From: Aralia elata
Lineage: Eukaryota; Streptophyta; Magnoliopsida; Apiales; Araliaceae
NCBI GenBank assembly: GCA_034770075.1
Contig: CM068384.1
Span: 97,823,433 to 97,887,432, forward strand
Reading direction: 5' to 3'
DNA: 64,000 bases
Part shown: positions 43,801-56,945 of the stretch, one piece after another
Numbering within the stretch: position 1 is the first letter of the stretch
Layout of the letters: each line of letters opens with the position of its first letter
The notes under the pieces: generated by a model
What the model was told of the DNA's origin: nothing
What the model saw: the letters and a program-made list of their open reading frames with translations, nothing else
Databases searched by the model: none
Position numbers and translations under genes: made by a program

Positions 43801-46800
43801 GAGTTTGAAAATGTCTCAAATTGACTTTCAAAAATCAATTATGATCTTATAATTTGGAACGGAGGTAGTATTTTTCTTTAATATTCTTTGTGGTGAATTT
43901 TCTATGGTGTTTTATAGGAAGTTATACTAATGCATTTTACATATTTTATCTGTTTGGGTCATTTGGGATGAAAGAAGCATGATCTCATTTTAAGTTTTGG
44001 AGTTGCAGAATGTTATCAGATTTAACTATCACTTAGACGTGAGATGTCCTGGAAGCATCATGATTCTTAAATCACCATTAGCTGACCATAGTATTAGGAC
44101 CACAGTTCGAAAGTCATTGATGCCTTAACCAAGCTCCTCAACAAGTACAACTAACCGAGAAGTGCTATATTATGATATACTAGCATGCAGGCCCTTGCGA
44201 TGCAAGGGCTTTTCTTTTTGTTCCTTATTTGATTTTCTTTTTTAATAAATGAAACTATCATACGTAATATGAGTAAAATACAATGACACTCCTTCTAGAC
44301 AACATAATAAAACTCACTGCCCCTCTAGTTTTAAGATAGTTTATAATATTCATCATTGTATAAACTCAAATTAAATGAATCTTTATCAAATTTGAGTTTG
44401 AAAATATTCAAATGACTTTTAAAAAGTTAATTATGATATCATTAATAGATTGAGTATATAAAATTAACTAATTATCTTATAATAATAAAATCTTGTATAT
44501 TATGCATTTTAAAAATTTAGAGAATCCGTATATATAAATCCAACATAAAATAAATATTCAAAGATAAATTTATTCTCAATAAAGATAATTACAAAATAAA
44601 GTTAATTGCATGCAAAAATAAATATATATTTTCTAATAATACTGTCTGAGTTAACTCATGACCAATCAAAAAAACTTAGTTAACTTAGCCAACATAAATG
44701 GTCGATCTCCTTAGTATATATAGTATAGATATGGGTGGAGAGGAATGCTCAAATTTTAGATCAGTACATGTGCTTCATTATCCTTTGGGACATGGTTACT
44801 TTTAGTGGGATTTAGTTATTAAATTTACAGAGGGACTGGAGGGTTGCTCATTCCTACGGGTTTTGTAATTTTTGATTATCTTAGCTTTAGAGAATATCTC
44901 ATTCTCATCTTGTTTTTTTGTACTCTTTCTCTATCTAATAAATCCTCCTTTTCTATTGAAAAAAGCTAACCGAGAAGTACAATGTTTCTTCAAAAACAAA
45001 TGTGTTCTCCTCAATTAAACCTCTTTCATAAAAAGTTAATCTTTTTTTCTGGATAAGAAAGAAGTTTTATTAGATAGAAAAGATATTACATAAAGGGAGG
45101 ACAAGGTGTCCTCCAAAGAAATACAAGTATGAAAATAAAGAAAAACTAATGAAGCACTTCTTTGACATACGAAATATATCTCCTCTAAAAGCTCGCTTGA
45201 CCGAAGCCCACAACTATGCTAGAAATGAAGCCTATTCCAAATAAAATAGCAAAGCAAGAATACCTCCCAAGAATCTTGGCATCCTATGTTCTTAAAACCC
45301 CAAAACAATCACAAACTCTCGAAGGAGTAAGAGGACACCCAAGTTCCTAAAAATTTCCACAAAGAAAATTCCAATACCTTAAAGTTCACTCTGTAGAACA
45401 ATGCAAAAAAAGAAGCTCACGACACTCAGAATTTTGCCTGCACATGACACTCTATCCAATCAAAATCGTTTGTATGGTCTTTGTCTTTTGCAACAAATCA
45501 GTAGCGTTGCGGCAATTGAGATCTACCGACCAAATGAATCTTTAATTTTTGAAGGAACCTTGGCCTTCCAACTATAAGAAGTTAGGGTAAATAATTAGGA
45601 GTTTGAATACAAATAAGAAAGTTGAAAAAAGACTTCTAAGATACATTCAACTTAAATCACTTGTTTCAACATGCTCTCTATGCTTATATATGCAAAATTA
45701 TGCGGAAGCTTTAGACTGTACACTTAATAAAAGATATTCATTTAAAGTTTAAAACTTTGGGATATAAAATTTTGAAGTAAGAATATATACTTCCCCAACC
45801 AGTTTGTGTACTCCGTGTGTTTTAGGATGGCACCTTTTGAATAAATTTTAATTACTTATCAGTTATCAATGTATATCCACACACATGCACATAAACAGAC
45901 GCGTGCACACATACACGTGGGTGCTCACACACACACACAAACACAAACATGTGCACATAGACACACACACAGATGCACAAACACAGATAAACACACATAA
46001 AAACACATTTCCCCACAAGAAAAAACCATTTTGACTCATGAAAGTCGAATTTCAGAAAAAGTATCGTTAACATATGTGATATGTAGATCTCATTGTTGAA
46101 AAGTCTATTCTAGGGAGTACTATGAAACCTTGGAATTATAGTAAGGGATATGTAATAGTTGGTATTAATACTTTTTTTACACAATCCCTTCTTGTGTTTG
46201 GTTGGAGTACTAAAAGAGGGGGTAATGCCCCTTTCACCTCATACCCTTGTTTGGTTAGGATATAGGATAAAGAGGTATTAAATTCTTATTTTACCTATTT
46301 GGAAAGTTGGTCTACGTTAGAACAGAAAATTGAGGGACATAAGTGTCTTTGCACAACCTGCAATAATCCGAGGATACCATACCCCTCTCCGTGGAGTTTC
46401 ATAGTTCTCCTTTTTGAGGTTTTACTAATCCGGAGAGGATTCATATTTCTAATACTTGAACTAAACAGGCGCTTGTGATGGATGTGTTGACACATCACTA
46501 ACCATTAGAGGGATGATTTATAAACTAGGATGCGACCACTCTATCAGGAAATGTGTTAGACACATGTCTTGGGTTAAACTTGTAAAGAAGCTAGTGTCTA
46601 CACATATGGAGGTTAGTGCTGAAGCATTGACCTATCAGTATGTTTTCTGATAGGTAAAATTATTCAATTAAAACATCAATGGGTAAACCCTAGTACACGC
46701 GAAGTATACACAGGCATAGAGAAAAGATCAGATCTGCTAACAGATGATCAAGCCTCCCACAGATACCTACACTAGTCCCCAAATGCAAAATCACCCAAAA

Positions 46801-49800
46801 AAAATCCAGAAAATGAATAATAGATCCTGGATACACCTCATGCAACCAAAAGAGAGGAAAAGAACACGAAGAAAATAAAATTGAACACGATTAAGTGATC
46901 TTCCAGTATTTTTGTTGATACCTTGAACTATAGTGTTGACACTTCCACAAAGCATTTTTCTAGTTACAAATTTGTCACCAAACTGATGTATATTGCGAAT
47001 GCATGTCACTGGAAAATTGTAGTTTATCTGTTTTATTTTTTTTGATAAGGAAATTTGTAGTTTTAATTTTATTTGGAAAAGTATGCAAATATGAGACGTG
47101 CTGCTTATGAGCTTTTTAACATAAACTTTTACTTGTGCAATGGGTTCCATTGTCATGTAGATTATTGATATTCAATGGATTCCTGTCATGCAGCCAATAA
47201 ATTATTAGCTAAGACAATACATGGATGCTTTGCTTGGTCTTTTCATGGCCTCTTAGAATCAATATAATTGCCCTTGAGATTGTTGTCTAGAAGTACTCCA
47301 TGATCAATTTATAGACTATGAATAAATTACACATACGCTAATCATTTACCTTCCTTTTTTGCTAAGAACTGACTGCAACCAGCAAAACTTCCAGCACTTC
47401 AACTATATTCTACTCAAATTCTAAAATCGCCTAATTTCTATTTGTTTAGAAAAAATTTATTCACCCAAATAAATCTCTATATCCTCAGGAATCAGATTAA
47501 TATTTATAAAATAAAAATAAATAAAAAAAGAAGAAGATAGTAGTAGTGATCACTTCCGAAATTCTCTCAAGAAAATTAACTTGTGGTTTAAAGCATAAGC
47601 TAACATTCACTTCACTTAGATTGTGATTGGATAAGTGATGCTATAATTCTGCCTCTCCTGATAAACAAGTTTAATCTCTAGACTCTTTCAAGTACTTTTT
47701 CTCGTAATAACTACTTCACTTTTTTGACTTGTTCTCTTTATTCAGGCTTTGGTGTATAGATAATATTGTGCTCTTAATGAGTGTACCTTTTTGTAAAAAG
47801 TAAAATAGAAGGGGAAAAAAAGCAAGAAAAGCCAATATTCACTTGGCTCGTATTAGAGAAAATAAAAAAGCTAAAAATAATAGGAACCAACCATATACCA
47901 CACCCAAGAACACAAAAAACGTAAAACAAGATACTCGGTGAAAGTATTTTGTTCCTAAGGTATTTTGAAATTTATTACTACTTTTAAATCTTTTATGAGG
48001 ATATTATATTTTACCTATTTGTTTATTTCCTTTCCTATCCTTGTGGAATTGATTTCAATCTGGCGCAGTGGATTTATTGTAATAATTTTATCAAGTTACC
48101 AATTTCTCTAAGAAGATAGAGCAATGTAAATCATGCAGTAACCCTCCCCCCTCATGTGTAACCTTCCCTTGCACATGGTAGAACAAATCGCTAATTGCTG
48201 TATAAGCTTAAACTTTATAGACAATGAATCCTACAATGTTGATCATGGTTTAACAATCTTATTTATCGGATAATTTGTTTATGTATTAAGGAACATTTCT
48301 TCTGAGATTTATGGGAAGTTGGTTATCTTCTCGGTGAAACTCACCCTATTCATGCAAATTATTGGATTCTCCGTGAGGTTGTCTTCGTCATTCTTGTGGA
48401 TTCAGATGTACAGATTAGGTGTATCACATGTACAAAGTGTAAATTCTCGAGACGCAGATCTTGATTTTGCAAATAGTTTTATAAACCCTGCAACTCCTGT
48501 TGTAGTTAGGCAGCCCTCTGGTTCTGATGATGTTTTAGGAGGCTCTATACATGAGCCAGCGTATTACTCAACTCTTTTTGAGGATAGTCAAGAAGATGGA
48601 TATTCATTTGGGGTAAGGTATTCTTCACTCCCATGTGATAGCGCACAACTTTAATTTGTTTGGACTTTGTGCATGTCATATTTTTTTTTGCCATCTGTTT
48701 ATATTGAGAGAATTTGATCATCTCGGTTTTGCAGTATCAAGTTTTACTTGTAACTGCCTTGCAAATTTGTAATTGAAGATTTTTTTTCTAATTTCTGCCT
48801 TGGAGGATAGTTCTTTTCAGCCATTGCTAGGTTATTGATAAGCTTTTCCAAATAGGATATGGTTTAATTGATGATATGATTGTCTTTTAACTTGATGATT
48901 GAGGACACTCTGCTAGGAATATTAATTTTTAATTTCAGATATCTCTGTTACTTGGCAACTTGGTGATTTTGAGAGATTGATTACTAGTCAAAGTTATCTG
49001 CCAGTGAGGAAATGTAATAAACATGAAAAATTGGTAGATATGTACAAGTCTACTAAAATTTATACAGATGACTCAAAATTTATTTTAGTTGTTTCGTATT
49101 TAGGCTAAATTACATGCTTGATTAACTAGTTGTTGTTTTACTTTTCAATTTACACTCAAGGTTGTTATTATTATTTTTTCCTTAAAACTGAAATTTATTA
49201 AATGAACGCCAAAAAACGTGTAGTAAACTAGAAAAAAAAAGTAAGACAAAAAAAAAAGAACACCTATGTCTTATCAGTATCTTGACATTTTCTTTTGATA
49301 GAACAATACGATCGATACGTAGATGCACAAAACAGATTCTGGTGCCACAAGGGCCGTTTGGAAGTGGATCTCGTCTCACGATTACATTTGCTGGCCTAGA
49401 CCATCGGTTAGAAGTTAGAACTGAGCTTAACCTAGGTCCATGTGAATGCTGCTCAGGTTAGAAAATGGAAGCTTGCCCGATATCTGGTACTATCTGTACC
49501 TGAAATGTTGCACTTACGTAATTAAGCATAGTTTTTGAGTGAGAACTGCGTAGTATCTATCTTTGTTTTTTGTCATGTAGAGCTTCAATAAATTTTATTA
49601 GAAATTGATTTTTTTTGTTTTTTAGAATCACGCTTTCCTTATATAATCAAACATCTTGAGATAGTTTGTGACTAGTCCTGTAGAGTCGTAGACTTCCTGC
49701 CGCGTCATAAAAATTGGACTAAACTGTCTAAGACACTAATTTTTTGAAAAAAATTTATAAGAAATATTTATTTGAAAAAGTAAAGTGAATATAAGCCTAA

Positions 49801-52800
49801 CCAACTCTTTGAAAAATTTGAAACCAAGAATATGCTGCTCCTAAAGTTTTCACTTGAGTAAAGGATAAATTTAAATTATGTTATGATAATACCTTTGTAA
49901 AATCTTCTCTGCTTTGATTAATTGTTTAGTTGAAGTGATTTGTTCTCTCTCTCTCTCTCTCTCTGTGCGTGCATGGTTGTCTTTTGAGTCTCATTTACAT
50001 TATATAATTTTGTTGTGAATGTATAGATGGTCGTGATTATTCTCATTTGGCTTGTTATTATCTATTTGTAGAATCACAATCATAGTTTTGGTAAGGGTGG
50101 GTCTATGTCAGCTGCTACTGCTTCTCTGCTGAAGCCAGACATAAGCAGATCTTTGCAGACTATACATGTAAGTATTTTGTCGTTATCTTTAAGTCTAACT
50201 TTTTATTGTAGCAGTATACAACTATACATAATCACTTCACATTTAATTCCATAAGATGTCTCATGTTGAAGTAACCTTATGGTTAGATGGCCCAAAGTGA
50301 AAAATTTCCTTGGATTTCATTTAACAATGCTATCATTTTGTTGTACAAAATCTAACATTCAAACTGGTGCTGGAAGGATTATCCACGTCTTTTATCACCA
50401 TTTCTTGGTGGAGCTGGAAGCCTAGTTTAATGTGGATATGCTCATAGTAAGAAAAAAGTACTCTTAACTCGATGGGGAGGAAATTGTATTTTAAAAAGAT
50501 AGAAAGTCCCTTTTGATTTGTTTGCGTGTACTAATGTTTGTTGGCGACACGGTTAAACGTAATTTTTCTATAAATTTTATTCCAATTACAAAGTTTAGTC
50601 TTATAGATATAATATTAGGGTAAATAATGATGTTTAAGTGCAACCTTAACAAGCAACATGCCTTAGATGCCTAAAAGAGTCAAATGGGAGTCTCATATTG
50701 GGAATGAGGGAGTATTAGTCAATTTACCCTTTAGAAACACTTTTAATTTGAAACAAATCCCCTAATAAATATAAGTGCAACCTTAAATTCTCCCCTCCCT
50801 CCCATATTAAAAAAGAAAAAGAAAGAAGAAACAACTAATTTGATAATTGCATCTTAATTACTTTTCCTTCATTTCTCTATGTAATCTAAGTTACTTTCAA
50901 AAATCATTTGTCCTGCAAAAAGGTTTCTAGGTGGTTTTCTTCTGAGTAAAGTACTTGTAGATGACCCATATGTGACATCAATACTGTACTTTCCTGTTGA
51001 TACTGAGCTGTAAACTTTATCTGCCCATGGGTGGAGCTAAAAATATATAATAATGGACTACAGAAAACTTTTTGACTTGACTACTATTGTATTATATGAC
51101 ATATCTGCAATATGGAATTAGAACTGCCTGTTGAGCTTTTTGACTCTTTCATTTTTTCAATTTAGTACTAAGGTTTATAACTCTCCCGTATCGTCATGCT
51201 GAAGAAAATCTCATCACCTCAAAGTTATAAGATTTCTTTTCGAGTAAAATTGAGATAACCACTGTTCAAATACCTCTCATAAAGGCCTGCTTTAAAAACC
51301 CTTAGTTTTTTCATCCAAACTAATGCTTCGGTTCACTTTGGTGGAAGAATCCTCACTTGGTTGTCTGAAATTTTAATAGACGTTCCAACCCTCTTTCACA
51401 TTTACATTAGTCATTTACCAGTACTCTGTCTCTCTCAGTCTGTTGGGTCTTCCAAATACAGAAGGGCGTACTAGTAGGGGGTTGGTGGCAGTAACGGTGA
51501 GCAGGTATATCTGATTGTATATCTCAAAATATACAATACGCAACTCAACAACAATTGTTCACCATCTGCCTTATCAAGAAATCCGCAATACATCAGATAA
51601 AAAGGAACCTATAGCAGCAAAGAAGCCAGTGAGAAATTCCAAAAGAATGCACTAACCATAGCATACCTAATTACCTATAAAAATTCTGATCAGCAAAATC
51701 ATGTCTACAACACCAAAGACAGCAATATAATTCTCAAATAATTATCCATCAAACATTGACTAAATACAGTTTGCACCCCAAAGTTTGTAGGGTTCTTGAG
51801 GTTTGCACCCCAATGTTTAAAATGTATCTAAGTACACCCCAAGGTTCTTTTTGAGGCTTTAACCGGTCAAAAAGTGAGGGTGCATTTTGTGTTGCGGAAA
51901 AGAACCTTGGGGTCAAAGTGGGGTGCATTTTGACCGGTTAAAGTCTCAGGAAAAGAACCTTGGGGTGTGATGATGCTCTATCCTTCAGGCGGGCGTCTCC
52001 GGTATGGGCGGTTAACGGTGTTGGTCGCTGTGGGACGCCTCTGGTGTAGGTGTTAGAGAATGGGATTGAAATATAGAGTATCAATCTTAGGGTTTCAGGT
52101 GTAAAAAGTGTGTCATTTTACCCCAAATGTAGGAGGATCCCTTTTGTAGCACTGTTTGGCAACTCCTGTCCCTTCAGCCAATCATGCTGAGAGAGAAAGA
52201 ATGAAAAGAAATGAGGAAGAGGATGGTACTTGGAGGAGGAGAGAAAATGATATAGATGGAAGAAGGAACAATGAGGATGATATGGAAGCATTTTAAAGTC
52301 TGTTTTTCCATCCTACACTGCAAGAGATGATGCTATGAGTTGGATTAGGGACTGTGAGGAATATACTCAGATATATAGAGTATCACAGGAGAATTGCCAT
52401 TGCAGACGTGGCCCTCCAAAGCACTGGTTAAGGCATATTTGGTATGGAAAACTGACATGAATTGGAGAGAGTTTGCCGAGGATTTTGATGGCAAGGTTTA
52501 CAGATACTGGTGTTGGAAATATTTATCAGCAATTCAAGCTCCTCTTGAAGCAACAAGGGACAATGAATACTCATTATGACGAATTTGAGATATACAGGGG
52601 GACAATCTAGGCTAATAACATACAAATATTATACTATTTATATTATATAACGAATGAAATTACAAATATAGATAGTGACATTAAAGTGCGTGTATAGTTA
52701 AACGAGTCTGTCGAGTCTTGAGTTCAAAAATGATGACAAACTTGACTCGAGTAGCGAGTCGAGTCGGGTTTCGGGTAGCTCGAGTCCTTTAACAACTTAA

Positions 52801-54323
52801 AATAAGATGAACATGTTCTAGTGATCTTCACAGGCGGTGATTAATTATTGCTGCAGAGCATTAACGATTTCAGGTGTTGGAGTTGGGGAGGTTTCTTCTC
52901 TTTCTTTGTCAACATCTTTTTTTAATATTTTAACTAATGAAGCAACAGACACAAATTTAAGTAATGTGTTAGCTTAGCTGTTTAATTATACTAGCTGTTT
53001 TTGGGACTTCCGTTGTATGTTTTCTGGTTTTTCCATTCATTTATACTATATGTCAAGTTGTCCACATACAAATTGACATATAACTTGAAAGAGATTATTC
53101 ATTAAGTTGTAACACAACTAGACAACTAGTGTTGAAATAAATTGAAAAAAATAAATAAACACACGCACCAGCTCTCTCCCCTTCAGAAGTGCCCTAGATC
53201 AAATCAGTTGCTTTGTCGGTGTCTATTTTACTTACAGCTTGCTTAACTTGGTAAATGATGCAGTACGGAAGAAGAAATTCAAGAAATTTATTATTAATTT
53301 TGTATTGTTATTTAGAGATAAATATTAGATTATTAGTAATTATTTAGTAGGGTATTTTAGAAGTTTTAATTATGGTAGTAGATTTTAATTAGGAGATTGT
53401 TTTCTTTTTAAATTAGGGTTTTTACTTAGTCCCCAAGTATTGGGTTTTCTATTTAAGTATTGTAATACTTCATTATTTTATAGATTATTGAATGAATTGA
53501 TTTGAGATTAAAGCTGTGTGCTTTTGTGTGTGTTTCTCTCTACGGGGATAGGTACCCTTATTCCTTTTTTTCACCTTGTCCTACATCAGTAAAAGGTAAG
53601 AACATAAATTTAAGATTGCACAGAACTCAACGTAGATGCGGGAGGAACATAGTGCAAAACTAGCCTAATTTTGTTTCCTGCAACCTGCATTAGCTGTCTC
53701 CAGCTGCAAGCTTTTATGTTCGACATTTAATGTGCATTATTTGTCTTCTATTAATATTTAGCATGTTTGAGATGTCAGAGACTCTAGGTTAGCTCAAATT
53801 TCATTCGAGTCTTTTTCTTAGACTACTGATTTGTGATACCACTTAGCATCTGTTGACTGTTGAATTCAGTTAGTAATCAGGTTGGATGGGCTGCTCATGT
53901 GTATTCTTATTTTTTGTTTGTTTTCTTTCTACTTATGCTTCCAAGCCTGGTAATATAGCTTTCAATGAATCAAAAATCATTTGTCTTCTTTGTCCGCCCT
54001 TTACTGATTGATTTTAAGTATCAGCAGTCAGTAAGTACCAAGGATTGCGCTTAGAGTGCAAGTGTTCTCATAAAAGCAACAAACTGAATTTAGAATGTAA
54101 ATGGAGGATAGAGATAATATAGAATTGGTTGACAGAGTCAGAATAAGCATCTAGAGATTTAGATAATGTATGACGCTTGCTTAATGTGTGTAAATAAATG
54201 TCAATTGTGTGTTTCCTAGTATTATATTTTGAACTTTAATGAAATATTATTAACAGTACTAGCCACACCAATTCATTTTGTTTGCAGGATAAGAATGCAA
54301 TAAGCAAGTTCCAGAGCGTTTGA
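40877..54323 (+). CDS. AGTRAP-like four-TM membrane protein (five coding exons)
   Basis: The exons are 40877-40975, 41176-41369, 48291-48612, 50072-50167 and 54288-54323. They sum to 747 nt (248 residues plus stop), with GT-AG borders and matching phases throughout. Four hydrophobic stretches lie at about residues 24-45, 47-65, 74-94 and 107-130, around 'IGSLGALYNGVLLINL', 'RTYAVLLFCAILLDICWFIL' and 'IFSVKLTLFMQIIGFSVRL'. A Ser/Asp-rich soluble tail follows, ending 'AISKFQSV'. This pattern is that of plant relatives of the type-1 angiotensin II receptor-associated protein family. In animals that protein regulates receptor trafficking; plants lack the receptor, so the plant role is unknown. 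The start is the first in-frame ATG after an upstream stop; the next codon is also ATG. Introns 2 (6.9 kb) and 4 (4.1 kb) are filled with transposons. The reading frame is undamaged. Confidence 0.87.
41889..42904. mobile_element. Non-autonomous hAT element, 1016 bp
   Basis: The termini are 'caatgttcgaaa' and, reversed, 'catggttcgaaa' (10 of 12), flanked by the perfect 8-bp duplication 'gggccaag' (41881-41888 and 42905-42912). Both subterminal regions carry 'aggcgtaagcctc'-type palindromic motifs. A 16-bp perfect hairpin lies at 42109-42145. The interior has a purine-rich 'gaagaagaag' tract (42379-42590), which creates a false Arg-rich reading frame. Confidence 0.9.
42940..43161 (-). mobile_element. 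tRNA-derived SINE, 222 bp
   Basis: On the minus strand there is an A box 'TGGCGCAGTGG' (43138-43148), a B box 'GGATCGACTCCC' (43084-43095) and a 3' oligo-A (T run at 42940-42951). The 14-bp direct repeat 'attttgtaaacatt' flanks it (42926-42939 and 43162-43175). It inserted just beyond the 8-bp duplication of the neighbouring hAT. Confidence 0.93.
43611..43868. mobile_element. Stowaway MITE, 258 bp
   Basis: 'ctccctctgttccaaattat' at left, mirrored by 'aatttggaacggaggtag' at right, with TA on both sides (43609-43610 and 43869-43870). Long inverted arms ('gatcataattgac' and inverse) are present. Confidence 0.9.
44180..44729 (-). mobile_element. Non-autonomous Helitron, 550 bp
   Basis: The minus strand starts 'TCTATACTATATATACTAAG' after an A and ends with a hairpin (arms 44191-44198 and 44202-44209, 'gcccttgc'/'gcaagggc') about seven bases before CTAG, followed by T. 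These are the TC start, 3' hairpin, CTRR end and A/T insertion site of Helitrons. Inside (about 44310-44460) is a degraded MITE related to the one at 43611-43868. No Rep/helicase gene is present. Confidence 0.88.
45035..45590. other. Unassigned dispersed-repeat-like stretch
   Basis: Complex sequence beginning 'ggataagaaagaagttttat' without open frames. It resembles dispersed plant retroelement 3' regions in style, but no terminus or domain could be identified. Confidence 0.3.
45877..46008 (+). repeat. Degenerate CA-rich microsatellite
   Basis: About 130 bp dominated by CA dinucleotides with interruptions ('cacacacacacacaaacac'). Confidence 0.85.
51835..51967. repeat. Foldback repeat
   Basis: The arms 'caccccaaggttcttttt' (51835 on) and 'aaaagaaccttggggtg' (ending 51967) are inverse, with a second inverse block 'ttaaccggtcaaaa'/'ttttgaccggttaa' inside. 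It is a palindromic MITE-like structure without a clear target duplication. Confidence 0.75.
52190..52610 (+). pseudogene. LTR retrotransposon gag fragment
   Basis: Plus-strand translation in changing frames gives 'DAMSWIRDCEEYTQIYRVSQ', then 'LVWKTDMNWREFAED' and 'YDEFEIYRG'. The spacing of W, R, F and the final 'Y..FE' fits the retrotransposon gag domain. Frameshifts and stops are present and no other part of the element remains nearby. Confidence 0.6.
53256..53588 (+). mobile_element. Solo LTR, 333 bp
   Basis: Starts 'tgatgcag' and ends 'tacatca' (TG...CA, with inverse TGATG/CATCA), flanked by the 5-bp duplication 'gtaaa' (53251-53255 and 53589-53593). The interior has a 'ctatttaagtattgtaat' promoter-like stretch and a 'gtttctctctacggggatag' tail typical of small plant LTRs. 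Confidence 0.85.
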
Positions 54324-54900
54324 ATCGGAGTATATTGTCCATAAAGTGATTTTGCTTGGCATCCATTCCCCACATTTTTTTAGGAGGATTGTTTCGTTTC
54401 CTTTACACGATTTTGCTGGGTTGTTTTGGTAGAGTGAGCATTGTACAGTTGACCCTTTCTTTCAAGGAAAGGGACACGAGCTTTTAAACTTGTAATGGTT
54501 ATGATAATGTCAAATATTTCATTTTGCCTTTGTAAAACGGCTCGGTTCAAAGATCCTGTTTGGATTATGCCCCTGGGGCACCGGCTGCACGCAGTCTGGT
54601 GCCAATAAGTTGCATTGAGAATGTCCAAGAGTGCAGGCTCATTTTTCAGCAGCAGCAGCAGCAGCGCGCACACTGATCTGCTCCTCAGAATGTTGGAACC
54701 CAACTACGGGACACATCGCAACGGTGGGTTTGAAGGAAATGCATGAAACTGGAGAACCAGTTGAGTCAAAGATAATAATACCCATGTCTCATACCCAAAG
54801 CTTAAACTTGTCTAGCTTTTTGTGAAATACCAACCCAGGACCAGGAAATTAGTAGCCTCCTGTAGCCCAAGTTAGAAGCTCACCATTCATTAAATATGAA
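54324..54900 (+). other. Probable 3' UTR of the AGTRAP-like gene
   Basis: Sequence following the stop, with a (CAG)n run of about six units near 54649-54666. No other gene. The polyadenylation site was not determined. Confidence 0.5.
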
Positions 54901-56940
54901 ATTGAATCCCACTCGACGAGGGATAATTAGTTAATTAAACAGTTGCTTAAATCAAAGGCCTTATTTGAAATTGAGTTCATAATTTTGAACCGAGGAATAG
55001 GAATGTATGGGTAAAAGGTTTGAAGATTCACCTTTGATCTTCATCTTAACAATTCAAATGTATGTAATGTAAAAAGTATGCTAAAATATGAAAACGTGTG
55101 TTTTTACTTTTTATAGTAGGAGGATCTTTTTGGGAAGTATCAAGCCATAAAAGGGACCTAAGGTTGATCGCAGATAAAATATCTAGAATAATTCTTGATA
55201 ATTAGATAAAAGTTGCGTAATTTATCTAGATGAATGGAATAATATAATCTTATCAACGTAAACAAAATTAGACTCAACCCAACAATTAACAAAAATTTTG
55301 AAGGGGGTTGGACTGGACCTGGTCAAAAAGTTCCTGCCGTCCGGATTAGGCAATTTGAACAGGTTGGGATTGTGCCTATTCAAAAGGAACCCGCCGTCCG
55401 GGCAAGTGTGGACTGTTCTTAGCATTCCATTGAGGCTGATTCTTGCATCTCGTTAGGGGAGAGAGAGAGAGTACTGACACACAATTCGTGGGCATTGGCT
55501 ATTGGCTAGACAACAATAAAATAAAGTTGGATAGAAGAATAAATAACGTGTTGAGAAATTGGTTGTGGAACAGAACACATGTACGTACATGCATACTGTA
55601 TTATTATTATTATTAATTATTATTATTATGTGTATATATTAATAAGAAGAATATCGTCATCAGCCATTATTGATAAAGAGAAATATGTTTGTCTTGTCTT
55701 GTTTGTGCCTCAAAGGTGGCATCAATTACTAACATGGAGAGAACATGGAACTTCCATGAGCAAGGAGTGCTGGAGGTGGTAAGGTAGGGCAACAAAGATG
55801 TTGTCTTGGACCAAAAAGTAATGAGAAATTTCACTTTTCATGTTCACTTTTTTCCTTTAATACTTTATAAAGAAACCAATACAAGTACATATTAGTTTTT
55901 ATAATTAACGTAATTACAATATCACTAAGGAGGTAAGAAAAAAATAATAGTCTAATAATAAATATCTCTCTCTTTATCCTGCAAAATTACAAGTTTGAAT
56001 TTATTTTTCAGTAGATTTCAAAAAAAAATGTAAATTAATCAAGAAAGACGTTACATGAAAAAAAAATAAGTTTTTCTTAAATTCTTTCATATCTCTCTCT
56101 TGACCCCTTCTCTAAGTTTTTTTCGGTAAATCCTAAGATAAAATATATCCCTAAAATCGAATTATAATAAAATAGATTTTCAAAAAAAAAATTAAAGAGA
56201 GAAAAAAATCTCATAACAATAAAGGTTGAGAATTGGATCTAGAACTTAATAATCTCGATGACTAAAATTTATTTAAGAAATCTCCATTCAATTGCATAAA
56301 GTAATGTGACATTTGATGGAAATACTCGTTCCGACTATTTTGGAATACTAAATGCGAAATGAGATGTTTAAAATATTGACATTACATTTTAACATTGATT
56401 CCGTCGTCCAACTAGATGATACTTTAGTTAGTCTTTTAGTTTTACCCCATCTTCATCTTTGTGATTGGGTGTGGGTTCAGGGGTGAGGGTTGGCTAGTCC
56501 TTTTGTAAATTTCTGAGAAAGTTCTAGACCACCCACTTTAACTTCAATATCGACGACTAGTAATTGTCATTTCATTTCCATCTGAAAAAAAAAAATTTAA
56601 TTGTCACTGCTATTAATATGATGACATGATGGGAGAAATGTGGAGGAGAAATTGAAATTTCAAATTTCTAACAAACGCCCATTACTATCAGTCTATCACA
56701 GTACAAGTATTCCTCTTTCAGAGTAATTTTCATGAAAAATTCAATTTACATATGTAAAAGATAATTTAATTGTGACCGTCATTTCTAATTAATAGTGCTA
56801 ATAATTCAAAATTACACAATTTTAAGTGGTATTTTATTAATAATAATTATATATTTTACACAATATATTAATAATAATTTGAACATTTAATTTTTTTATT
56901 GTATTTTGGGATGTACTGCCAACCACCGCATTATTTTTTT
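54901..56940. other. Intergenic, no gene recognised
   Basis: AT-rich DNA with short microsatellites ((TTA)n near 55600). Short frames near 55222-55425 and 55579-55782 carry no domain. Confidence 0.5.
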
Positions 56941-56945
56941 CAGGT

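Larger units (their letters stand above)
41370..48290 (+). other. Intron 2 of the AGTRAP-like gene, transposon-rich
   Basis: 6,921 bp. It holds a non-autonomous hAT, a SINE, a Stowaway MITE, a Helitron and a CA-rich tract, each listed separately. The remaining stretches (46010-48290) show no gene. The donor 'gttcgt' is weak but required to keep phase with exon 3. Confidence 0.8.
50168..54287 (+). other. Intron 4 of the AGTRAP-like gene
   Basis: 4,120 bp, donor gtaagt and acceptor tttgcag. It holds a foldback repeat, a gag relic and a solo LTR, listed separately. Nothing else was recognised. Confidence 0.85.

Noticed and set aside
44310..44460. Third complete MITE next to 43611-43868
   Set aside because: Only the central and right portions match, with no terminus or TA pair. 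It is a relic inside the Helitron.
48319..48654. 111-residue frame as a separate gene
   Set aside because: It is exon 3 of the AGTRAP-like gene running past its gtaagg donor.
54380..54825. Opposite-strand frames in the 3' UTR of the AGTRAP-like gene
   Set aside because: No domain, and they overlap a CAG repeat and the untranslated region.
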